A DNA stretch of 64,000 nt from Emmonsiellopsis sp. PD_33 (lineage: Eukaryota > Ascomycota > Eurotiomycetes > Onygenales > Ajellomycetaceae), in the NCBI GenBank assembly GCA_032988165.1, contig JANTQF010000196.1:1-64000 (forward strand), read 5' to 3'. Under the pieces are notes generated by a model. That model did not search any database and was not told the origin of the DNA. It worked only from the letters and a program-made list of their open reading frames with translations. A program made the translations under genes and the position numbers. Of this stretch, positions 36,021 to 47,521 are shown piece by piece. Positions within the stretch are counted from its first letter, which is position 1, and each line of letters opens with the position of its first letter.

Positions 36021-36583
36021 AAAGCAAATAGATATATTTCTTTCTTTTTTATTACTTTTTTATTATAGTTTTTTACTGATCCTTTAAATACTCTATAGCT
36101 CTACCTCCTCTTCATTCCTTATTCTTTGCACTTCACATTTGAACTTCCAATCTGCTTGTCTTTAATTACTGCAAGCTTGCCACTCATTCTACTGTCATTT
36201 CCCCCCTTTCTGACTATAGATATCTCCATTCCAATCATTAAGACTCAGCTCTTTAATATTCTAACTGCTGAGCAGCTTGAGCTTCATTCTGAGCCCTCTG
36301 AAGAGGCTATAGACTAGCAATTCTAGCTTGGTCCACACAGTGATCTCTATGATTTGGGTTAATATAATACTACAGTTGATACTATGATTAAATATAGGGT
36401 TGGAAGCTGCAAGTATTTATCTCTACAGCCTTAGTTGATTATATGATTCAAGTAAATGCAGCTATCAGAGTAAATATCAAGTAAATCTCAGAGTGTTCTT
36501 TCTTTTCTTAATCTTCTCATTAATTCTTTAAGCTCTATACCTTTTATCTTCCATCTGTCCTACCTGCCATCCTGCCTGCCTGC
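36021..36583. other. Region between the Helitron helicase and the hAT element
   Basis: A short ORF at 36126-36317 has no recognised domain. The region ends in a CTGC-rich stretch that was the hAT target. Confidence 0.45.
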
Positions 36584-37063
36584 TAGTGTTGTTTTTTTTT
36601 GGGTTCAGGTTGAAAAACTGCCTCAGGCACCTGCCTGAATGGGTTCATGGGTTGAGTGTGTTTAGCTAAACCCAAAAAGTTGGGTTAGTGGGTTAGAACA
36701 GGGCAACTCATTTGACCCACTGTGGGTCACCTTAAAGGGCTAGTGCAGATTCAATTGCTAAATTTACTCAAAATGGATATTTATGCCTGCATATTTCAGA
36801 AGGTATATGCACAATTTTGCAGAACATGTCATATGATATAGATATATATTGAATTTAGTAAAATATTCATATAAATGAAGATGTATAAAATCAATATAAG
36901 TTCAATTTTAACTATCTAGGAGATAATCAAAAACACTACATATGAGATAACTGAAAATACTATGTAGGAGATAACTGAAAATAACAAGCCTATTTACATC
37001 TATTTGTTTTACCTCTAGTTGTAACACTGACTCACCTGCTCCTATATGAATGGGTACTCTGAA

Positions 37064-37980
37064 CCTTTAATGCATGCATTGATCTCCCCAGTCAAAGAGT
37101 CCTGACAATCTGGTTAAAGAATAGCCCTTTTGATTTTCAACTTGCTCATAGATTTTGAAAACATTGTAACCCTCATCATCCAAATGTTCATCTAACTCAT
37201 GGAAATCCTCATTTGAAGACTCATGTAATGCTGGATTTTGATCTGATGAACTATACAAATCAGATCCCTATTAAGCTAACTTTTTCTCCTCCACCTGATT
37301 GCATTCAGCTGGGGCCATGAAGACAGGTCCATTCATATCATATTAACTAGGCCATTGAATGTAAAAGGGAAGGTTGATGTTGTTAGAGGTTTATAGAAAC
37401 TTAAGTGCCTTCTTGCCAATCTGACAGATTGTATTCATTATAGTGGCATAATTCCTAAAAGCTCCTTCATAGCTTATTTTCTCCCTTAAGTTATGAAACT
37501 TTGGGAATATATCATGCTGTTTTCCAATTATTGCCCCAAGAGACTGGCTGAAGTCATGGAAATAGTCTGATGAGTTCATATAGAGAGAATTAGGAATGTG
37601 AGTTAAGCATGAAGATTTGATGTTATTACAGATAACATAAGGAACTAGATTATAGGTTAGTATCATCAGTAAATAAACATCATATATAAAGAGAAACATA
37701 CTTTCATGTCTGTGAATACAGTTCTCCAGACCTTGGATGTATTTGCCCTGCTCAAACAGAGCAAACATGAGAACAGTGTTTAATTTAGTAGCCTGATAGT
37801 AGTAGAATAGAATCTCTCATTTAATCATACAAGTCTTGCAATTAAGACCACAGCCATATTCTATACTTTCATTAGCAAGTAATATGGTGTGACAAGCACA
37901 TGAAGTAGTACCTTTAATATTTACCTTTCATGTGGAATTGAAGAGTTGATGATGGAATCAGTTCTCATTGGTAGTGTAAT
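37064..37980 (-). pseudogene. Cysteine-cluster ORF family, copy B (in the hAT element)
   Basis: Conserved with copy A: YGCGLNCKTCMIK, YYYQATKLNTVL, CQIGKKALKFL, FYIQWPS-YD and ALHESSNEDFHELDEHLDDE. The reading frame has several stops. It forms a tandem pair with copy C, including similar 3' flanks. Confidence 0.55.
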
Positions 37981-38689
37981 CTCTGTACTAAGATGATGGA
38001 TTGGGCAGGTTTCCCCCATTAATAGTGATGGTCACAGGATGGGGGGAGCTTTCCCTATTGGTAGTAATGGTCATAGAATGGGAGGAGCTTTCCCTATTAG
38101 TGGCAATGGTTGCAGGATAGGGAGAGGACTCTATATCTATAGTGGTGGACAGAGTTGAAAGATGGGGTTGAAAGGCAGGCTTGAAAGACAGAGTTTAGAG
38201 ACAGTGTTAGGGGATGAACTCAAAAGACATTGATGTCCTGAGATATTAGAGAAAGACTATTGTTATTTAACTACAGTGACTGGATGCTTGCTGAGATTTC
38301 AATTCAGATAGAGGAAGGCTGGGCAGACAAGCATCACAATATAGTATCATATTTAGAGGTTGAATTATACAAGATCACCATAATGAACCAGGATTCATTG
38401 TGATATATACAAGCCACAACCAAAAAGCAGACTTTATCATACTATTTTATTTGTTATACTCAGGTCTCACCCTTCAAGTCACATTGCAGGGTGTTGCTTT
38501 ATCTGCTCTATGAAGTAGGTAAGGAAGTATTGACTTCTATAAATCATAATGATCACCAAAGATTCTAATCAATGAATTCAACCTAGATTCAAACTAACAA
38601 AGACATTAGTTATAACCACTAAGAAAAGACTGGACTCAGAACACTAGATATTAACTCATAATACATGGCTATCTCCTTATCCTCAATCT

Positions 38690-39603
38690 TCTCAACATAT
38701 TTATTCTTGGCCCTGAATAAGGAATAGCCTTACCTGTATTCATCTTAATTATATATTCTCAAAGGGTGCCATGACTCATTATCTGATAGCTTGCCCAATT
38801 CTTGAAACTCTTCATCTAAAGACTCATCTAAGGTCAAAACATGGGCTATAACTGAAGATGCTAACTGAATCAGCTGTTATTCCTTCTTTTACTGCTCCAC
38901 TCTATTTCATACATCTAGGGTAATGATTATCATGGCCTCCACATTATATCAGCCTGGGCATTTAATGTAAAATGGGAGGTTCACCTCATTATTAGCCTAT
39001 AAGAACTTGACTGCCTCCTTGCTCACCTAACAAATACAATTCATGGCTGTGGAAGCATCCTTGAAGAAGTTGTGATCTATTATTCTTCACCTTATCTCAT
39101 GAAATTGTGGAAATGCATATTGGCCATCAATAATCTAACCCAGATTATAGAAGAACTGGTAAAAGTAGGAAACTGGGGCATAGAAACACTGCCAAGACTT
39201 TGAAAAGAATGTGTTTTATTCACATTGATGCTCTATATTATCCATCAATTAGTAATGCCATTAAATAACAAGAGTTAGTGTAGATAAACATATACTCATA
39301 CACATTAATCACTTGCTCCAGTTCTTATATGTATTTTACTTGGTGGTGCAAAGTAAAGGCAAGCACAATGTTGAGCTCCATTAACTGATAATATCAATAT
39401 AGAATCTCTCATTTAATTATACAAGCTCTGCAATTAGGACCACAGCTATGTTCTATTCTTACATTAGTAAGTAAGATCAAACTAGATATATATACAGCAG
39501 TACCTTCTATATCTGCATTTCTCATGCTATTAAAGGCCTGATAGTGGAACCACTCCTCCTCAGTACACTCACATTAGCTAAGTGGGGTGTTTAGGGTTTC
39601 CAT
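38690..39603 (-). pseudogene. Cysteine-cluster ORF family, copy C (in the hAT element)
   Basis: It starts at 39603 (METLNTPLS). It shares EEWFHYQAFNSMRNAD, EHSCGPNCRACIIK and LNIVLAFTLHHQVKYI with copy A. Stops interrupt it. The upstream sequence near 39.8-39.98 kb resembles that upstream of copy B near 38.35-38.6 kb, showing a tandem duplication of about 1.4 kb. Confidence 0.55.
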
Positions 39604-40830
39604 GCTGGCAGAGGATCTAGAGGTGCAAGGTGGGTACTACCTGTTGGTGGAAAAGGGAGAAGGATGGAGGATGAGTAATTTCAGACCAAGAAGGAAATAA
39701 TATCATTATTTAACCTCAGCAGGTAGATAGATGGAATTCCAGTTTGAACTGAGGAGGACTGGGTAAATAAGTATCATAATGTAGGAGTTCTTTCACAGAG
39801 AGAGTCATATAAGATTATCACAATGAATCAGGGTTCATTGTGTAGCATGCAAGTCACACTCATAAAGCAGCCTTTATGATAATATAATTAGTAGTAATGG
39901 TCAATCATTCATGATCTTCTACCAATCAATAAAAGCCCAGAAAATTCCAATCAATGAATTGAACTTAAGTTCAAATAAATAAAGAATGATTATGCAGGAA
40001 ACCCAGTGTTTTCCATGCTAATACAAATAAGGGAAGAAGGATTTAGAGATAATAAGTAACATCCATTAACATCATCATTGAATGGGAGTATATCAATTAT
40101 TAAAGGTAAAGGGTATGAGGTAGATGATAATATTATTTAACAAGCTACATTATAGATATAGATGTTCTTGTACTAGAGTAATTTGTATTAAGAATTGCAC
40201 TTCATATAGAGAAGATGGGGATATTAGTGGTGACAAACAATAGTCAGTACTACCTAGGGATATATATATATATATCTATCACCACAATTCAATCAGAATG
40301 CATCAATGAGAGAGACAAACCAATATCTGAATATAAATCCAAGTTGAATAGGAACAAACCTAGATTTGATCATGAAACTTACCAAAAAAGAAAGATACTA
40401 TAAATAAATCAGTTGGATTCTATATACTGTAAGAGAGGTGTTAACAACAAGGCAATCATGACAGTTTATAGATAGTATTTATCTATCTTATTACCTTCCC
40501 AATCATCATGACAGTAGTTTCTGGAGTAAACCACATCATAGACTAAATCACACTGAGTATCCTAGTCTTATATAAGAGTAGTCTATCTTCCTCCCTACTA
40601 TTTTTTTCCTTCCTTAGTAACTACACTCATTTAGGTCCCCCAACTTCCATTTTCTTTTTATTTCACAGTTTTCTAGATTGCACTACATTGAATTTGACAT
40701 CCTCTACTTTTCAGTAAGTTTAAATTGAATTTAAGTTCAATCTATATATACACTTCAAATTGCATATATGAATATGTGTACTTGTTAACCTTAGTAATGC
40801 TAACATATTTAGTTTCAATATATATTCATA

Positions 40831-43615
40831 ATGACAAACTCACTGGGTGAAGATCCTTCTGGCCCAGTAGAAGATGAGGTTTCATTTAAGGTAAGTAAAT
40901 ATGAGTACTATATTAATTGCACATTACTGAGCATTGTCATGATAGATGTTCAGGGCCTTAATACTGAATGACTATATGAGGCTTGCAACTAAGATCTTAG
41001 AGAGGATCATGTGGAAAAACTTGTTTCATTATTTGAAATAAAGAGTGTTGAGTGGTGTGGGATCAACACACACATAAAAGTGACCTTATTATGGTCAGAC
41101 TTTAAATTTTACTTCAAGATATATGAGAAGGAGTATAAAGATGATTCTTAATATGAATACACTGTTGCAAATCTGTAGAACTTCAGCCTTCAAGACATCA
41201 ATGAACTTGTGGTTTTTGATATCAATCAAAAAATTAACTCTACTTCCCCTGTCCTCAAGGCAGGGCAGTACTGACATACTGCACTGATTGAGTACAATTA
41301 GAGACTATCTAGTAAAGATGTGAGTCTACCCTATTAGTGTGAATTAAATCTAGATTTAATACTAACTATTGTACTTTTCAGTATTCATACATATGGGCTA
41401 TTGAAATCTATGATTGCACTTTACTGTATAATAATGCTGATGTGCTAGACTCTTTACATGTGAATAAACACAATGTCTATAGAGTCAATAATGATGGCAA
41501 CAGCTTTTATGGGATTACAAGTATGTTAGATGTGAAGAGTGATTGGAAACAAGTAAATCTTCTTAAAAATGAAATTACTCTCAAGCAGTGAATTACCTGC
41601 ACATTTAAGGTGAATATTAAGAATAGTAGTTACTGGATTACTGTTCTGCATAATAAGATAATATATAAAGTATTTACTGTATATATATCAACATTCTATA
41701 GCTGCAAGACTTTTGCTATCAGCTCAGCAGATAAGATTATTAGAGTAAAGATAGATGAAGTGAGTCAATTCATTTCACCCAGAATTTATGAACATCAAAA
41801 TTGAATTTAAGTTAGATTTAGGTGCTGATATTCCACTGCTACTTTCTTTACTTTCACCTAGTATTCAAAGAGTTACTATTAAAAGTTCTCACCTCAGATA
41901 TTAAATAGCTAGTTTCTTTCAGTGTGTCAGCTCATAATGATATCCTTCATCCTCTATTTTTCCTAGACAGCAATGATCTCACCATTAGGATCCTCAAGGG
42001 CAATCTATCCATTAATGAAAAGTATTTCCAGTAAGAGTCTGAAGGGATGACTCTGCCTCACATGAATTCTCCCTATAAATATAAAGGAAAAATCTATGCT
42101 ATATAATAACCTGAATTTCTTGTGAAACTTCTGAATGTAGAGTATCAGATAGCATTTAACTATCTGAGGATAGTATGTAGATCTATTGAGGCAATTGAAA
42201 TATAGCTAGTAATAAGTAAATACTAGACTCAGATGTTGGAATCATTAAAGAAAATTCTAGCTCATATTATCTTCTAGGTTAAGCTCAGTTAGATAATCCC
42301 TGCAAACTTTATGAAGGAGTATTGTACATTCCAGTGGTCCTACACAATCAGCAAGATTATGAATAATGAAGACAACAAGGGGTACAAGCATGTAGTGTCT
42401 TTAATAACTAGTTTGTGAGATCATATCTCAGAGTAGGTGCAAGCATTTTCAACATTAGTGTTCAGAGATCAGGTAAGTTACATTGAACTTTGATTTAACA
42501 TTTTAATACTAATAGATCACAGTTTGATGTGCTAAAAGGTAAGATTACCCAGAAGGATTATCTGATTAATCATGTTGAGACTGTCATATATTACTTCAAA
42601 TTCAACCATCCCCACTGGAGACAAGTTCTCTCCCTTTACAAAGAGGTAAGAATGCATCCCTTCAAGAGATGTATGATAATTTTCAATGAGGAGGATATGC
42701 TAGTGCATCTGCAAATAAAGTTCATGCAACTAATTATAAAATGCTAACTAGGAATAGAAGAATATAAAGCTAATCACCCTCTGGGGTGTTTAAGTGACAG
42801 ACACCCAATATGTTACTAATTATGAGCTCTACAAATATCCATAGCTTATAAATCTCCAGGTGAAGGATGCATTGAGAACTGAGGCCACTATCTTTAGGTT
42901 GCTATTCAAATATCAATGACTTAAGTAGCTGGTCATTAATATTTTGTGTAATAGCTTCTCAAAGATGGTTCTAATAAAGTAGATGTCAGGGTTAACCTTC
43001 ACTTTACAGGTAAGTGACAGTAAAATATAATTATATTTCAAATTGAACTTTAGTTCAATTTGATATCTAATACTGGATGCTAAATGCTCATACTCTCTTA
43101 TTTAGAATCAGCTTAATAAGGCCTTTGAGAACATCTAAAAATATACTGTAATATTATCAAACACCAGTTGAACTACCTCTACTAAGAATTTAGCTGAGGA
43201 TCTTAAAGCATTTACACTCAACATCCAATGCATGCAAAAGGTAATTGAAGGGAGGATTAGCAACTCAGTAATTTTGATTGATGAGAGTCAGCTGAGTTCT
43301 GAGGCTGTTACTACTGACTCTATTCTACACTCAAAGCTACATATCTATGTGGAATTGTTGGAGGAAATATCAAAGAGTGTCTTGTGCAAATATAAAGTAC
43401 TAGTACCCCCCAAGGGAGGGGCTAAATCAAAGCTAAAGATATCCTCCAACAAATAATCTAAGAGATCTACTGCAGCCTCAGATGTGATGAAGGTCATCAC
43501 AACTACAATTAATAATAATAATGATGGGGAGGGTAGCCTCATCAGCCTTCAAATTCAGATGCATGTGAACATGAAATTAAAGGCTGATGCTAGTAAGAAG
43601 ACAATAAAGTGATTT
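40831..43615 (+). pseudogene. Unrecognised multi-exon gene carried by the hAT element
   Basis: It starts MTNSLGEDPSGP at 40831. Intron-like segments keep good fungal signals: about 40851-40950, 41320-41381, 42472-42515 and 43011-43105 (GTAAGT or GTGAGT to AG with CTAAC/CTAAT-like branch sites). Exon-like stretches read VEWCGINTHIKVTLLW, SSYWITVLHNKIIYKVF, WSYTISKIMNNED and ILIDESQLSSEAVT. Stops occur mainly as TGA and TAG. No family recognised. It ends in a Lys-rich region. Possibly a captured host-type or passenger gene; the strand follows the transposase. Confidence 0.45.
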
Positions 43616-44171
43616 TAGCTCCAGTTTTTTCTTTATTATAATATATAGGGTAGTTAGATTAGTCAGATCAGGAGATTGGGTCAGAATTTCTTATTTATGG
43701 GTCATGGCATGAGGTGGCTTTTTGACTATTGAACTTTAGTTCAATAGTGCTATTAATGGTTTGTTTTACAAGTATGAAGGATCTTCAATGATGATTGAAT
43801 CTCAATGTAGATTGATTTCTTTAAATTTTAAAAGTTTACTTGATATTCTTTTACAGATGAATTACATCTAGTCTGTAGCATAATAATAGAAAAATGATAT
43901 GTTCTATTAACAGTAATGTGATTAATTTGCTTGCTTTTCCCTTTCCTTTATATTTCTCTTTTTTTTTGAAAAACCTGATAGAAAATTTTTTCCCTTGAAG
44001 TACTCTAATAGAAAAAGAATATCCTCTTAAATACTAGAATACTCCCATAAGTTTAATTGATGGATTCAACCTAAGTTTAATTCTCTCTTATGATTAAATT
44101 TGTTAATATTCCTTCATTCTTTTACTTCTTTCTAGCTTTTTCAGCCTCAATATTCTAATAGTCTCTTCATA
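43616..44171. other. Spacer between the cargo gene and the hAT transposase
   Basis: No coding signal. It holds one near-perfect palindrome (ACTATTGAACT and its complement, 43726-43748). Confidence 0.5.
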
Positions 44172-47051
44172 ATGCCTTCATCCCCCACATCATCTGACTC
44201 TATTTTCTCCAATGGTAGGAACCAACCATTGCTGGATCCATCCACCCCAAGCTTGATGATATAGGAAATACCCCTGGTAGCTCTAGGCTAGTTAGCTCAT
44301 ATTAATACTGTTAGTCTCAGTAGCTTATCAGCTAATGATTATGCATCCCAATCAAATGCAGCACTGCCTGGGCTGGTTGTTGTCACCAGGGGAAATCATA
44401 GCAAGTATTATGTTATTCTTAATGAGAAGAATCATCTGGATTTTCTTTAGTGATAGAAGACTATAAAATGGCTAATTACCCATCTCAAGCTCATTAAGAA
44501 GATGGCTGCCTGGGGATTAACATAACAAACAAGTCAGGTGTGGAGAGAATTCAATAAGGCAGCAACATATTCTGATGAGATTCTAAAGGCATAGTGTGCA
44601 TATTATAGTTAGCTCATGGCCAATCTAACTCTAAAAAACCATGGCACAAAGACTCTCAGTTGCCATCTTAAGAAGTGTGCTACTCAAACCCAGAAACAGG
44701 GCAAGTCACAGTATAAATATAAAATGATGGAGTTCTTTACCTAGGAGGATGTAAGTTTTTTCATTTCTTATAATTAAATTAAGATTCTAACTAACTATTA
44801 ACTAGAAAGTGAATGCCTGTTCAGTTCTGAATAAGGAGAATCTTCTAGCTCAGCTAACTAAGATGATCATTATTATTTAGACCTCATTTAACATCATCTA
44901 TCATTCAGAGTTCAAGTAGCTGATCTAGATGGTAGTATTCAATTCATTCTTAGAGATCTTTACTCAACAGATTATTATAAATTATCTGCTTGCAAATTCA
45001 CAGAAGATTATTATGGACCAGCTGAAGAAATTATCTTTAACCTCATAAATCTCAATCAGTGTTAACTGCTAAATCTCACTCTATAGGAACCTCTCCTTCA
45101 TGAAGATACTTGGTCATTTTATCTCTGAGGATTAGCAACCCATGGATGTGCTGTTTGGTTTTGAGTATGTTCATAGGTCACATACTAATTAGAAGCTGGT
45201 AAATCTCATGTTGAAATATGCAGATGAGTATCACCTTAGGGGTCAGATCTTAACTAATATAATTAATAATGCAGGAAATAATAGCATACTCATCCAGGCA
45301 CTTTTCCAGGTAATGTGAACAAGCCAGTTAATCTTGCAGTTTACTGATTTAGAGTTGCAGAAGTTAGGGATGAACCAGCATATCCCTTGCCTGGCACACA
45401 TATTTTAATTATGTTTGGATGCTATCTTCTGATGAATTAATATAAATACTCAGGAGGAACTGAATTCTGCCCTAAATGATAATCTTTTTAATGAGGATAT
45501 TAGTAGTACTTTACAAAAGATATGAAGTGTTTTACCCCTAAATCTGATAATCTTTCTAATTATTTCATTTTCATTAAGGCTCATCAGTTTACTCAATTTG
45601 TCTGCTACTCTCCATAATGAGTCTCTTATTTTAAGAAATGTCAGCTTGAGTTCTCTCACATAATGATACTCACAGTGCAAACTAATTGCCCTATATGATG
45701 GGACTTAACATACCTTCTGTTGAAATAGCTACTGAAGCTTTAAAAGACTGTAAACTACTTTATTCTCTATTATGATTTTGTGGACTATTCTCTCTCTTTC
45801 TCAGCTGCTGAGTGGAAGTAGATTGCTTATCTTATGAATATTTATTCAGTATTTAGAAGTCTGATAAATAGTCTGTCTCAGGAAAAAAAGTCCTCCCTTC
45901 CTCATGTATTTCACATATATAATTGTCTTTTCAACCTTCTTGGATCCACTAAATGTACTCTCTTCAGGAAGCACTGTGCCTGGCATGATCAACTTCAAAA
46001 GGGTATTCAGAATATAATAATCAAGTTACACTAGTACTATTTAAAGATCAATGGGAATCATGGCTATCTCTATGCTATAACAACATATCTCCATTCAGGC
46101 CTCAAACCATTGGAGTTCTATAATAGTATCTGGTTGGATGACAATGTGGACTGATATGAGGAATACCTGAGTATCTTTATGAAGGTGTATTAACTATATA
46201 AGGATGAACTGATATAGGAATTAATGGCAGGTTCATCCCCTTAAGGTCATGAGAATGTTTAAAAGCACAAGTATGAGCACATCACACTGGAGAAGGTTTT
46301 AAACAATGTGAATTAACACTGTAAATATAAATATGAGTTATCCAGTTAAAGTCATCCTCCTCCTATAATCTTATCATGAGAGATTAAGTAGTATCTCAAT
46401 GAAGATATGTTCTTCTTCTTCTGATCATATTGAACTTAAGTTCTAATTCATTGTTTAGAGTTGGTGAAAAACATATCACTACTTGACTACTGGAAACAGA
46501 GATAAGCACAGTTTTCCATCCTCATTTATATTGTATGTGACATCCTGGCCATGCAGAGCAACATAATAAAGCTAGAACATACATTCTCAATTTCCCATTA
46601 AATCTATGTATACCTTTAAAATTACCTGCAACTATCAACTATTCAAGCCATCATACTTCATTATATGGGTAACTGATGCTAGATGCAGAAGGCATTCATC
46701 CCACCTCCTAGTATATATATGAGTAATAGGGTATATATGGGGGATGATGGGTCAGGCAATGAGGATGAGAAGAAAGATGATGAACTCTCAGATAATTATA
46801 TATTAGACTTTAATGATTTTGAGGAAGTTATAAATGAGATTTAGAGCTAGAATGAGAGGGAGATGATGCTCAGACAGAATACCTTATTAACTAATATTCC
46901 CTCAGGAAAGCTTTACTATCCTCAAAGTATATTATATAATGCAACATCATCTCAGCAGCCTATCTCCCAGGTAGTAATTAATAACAACCATCTTCTTCAA
47001 ACTATTTCATCACAGCTTGATTTACCCCATTATTCACAGTGGACATCCTGA
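44172..47051 (+). pseudogene. hAT-family transposase, decayed
   Basis: It starts MPSSPTSSDS at 44172. An N-terminal BED-type zinc finger can be followed (C-AYYS then HLKKC, about 44.59-44.69 kb). An intron-like segment follows at about 44751-44808. Core blocks include GQILTNIINNAGNNSILIQAL (position of the hAT DNAsNN block, near 45.25 kb), HIPCLAHIF (rCxaHxxNL block, near 45.38 kb), TRW-equivalent WDLTYLL and YAITTYLHSGLKPLEFY (YaiATxLdPrxKl block, near 46.08 kb). This order is diagnostic of hAT. Stops are frequent. It is the likely source enzyme for the 10.9-kb element and its MITE. Confidence 0.72.
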
Positions 47052-47521
47052 AGAGTAGAACTGGAGGATTTCATTTCACATTAAATTACTTGAGGAAGTG
47101 ATAGACCTAGATTGTAGTACTTTTTATTTATTTTAGACTGTATTTTTCTCTTCTAATATGTTTGTAGCTATTAATAGTTAATAAATACCATTTCATTCAT
47201 CTTTTAGCACTTGGTTAATAATAATTCTTCTGGCACTATAGTGAAAAAGACTAATGTGGTGGATGGAACTAAAGTTCAATTCTTGCACATGATAGTACTG
47301 TATTAATATAACTTAATTAAATCTTGAGGTGAATTTATATATGTATAACTTTATTTTTTAAACCCACTAGGTTTGAAAAAATCAATCAGATTTGACTCTG
47401 AAAACCCAACATAAGAAAAAAAAAATCAGCAGCAAGTAAACCTACCCAAGTGAGGCTTTTTTTTTTTTAGGGTTTGAAACCCAGTAGGTTTGCAGGTCAG
47501 GTTTACAACATTACTGCCTGC

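Larger units (their letters stand above)
36584..47513 (+). mobile_element. 10.9-kb hAT transposon with cargo and 8-bp duplication
   Basis: The left end starts TAGTGTTG at 36584. The right end, read on the other strand from 47513, starts TAATGTTG. Flanking 8-mers CTGCCTGC (36576-36583 and 47514-47521) are identical, the length expected for hAT; they lie in a CTGC repeat, which weakens this point. The inner left block GGTTGAAAAACTGCCTCAGG and inner right block GGTTTGCAGGTCAGG are shared with the 368-bp MITE, which has a cleaner duplication. It contains a hAT transposase, two tandem cysteine-cluster ORFs and an unrecognised multi-exon gene. This is large for a hAT element. Confidence 0.8.

Noticed and set aside
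36576..47521. The hAT target duplication taken as proof by itself
   Set aside because: CTGCCTGC lies in a CTGC microsatellite and could match by chance; the call rests mainly on the ends shared with the MITE.
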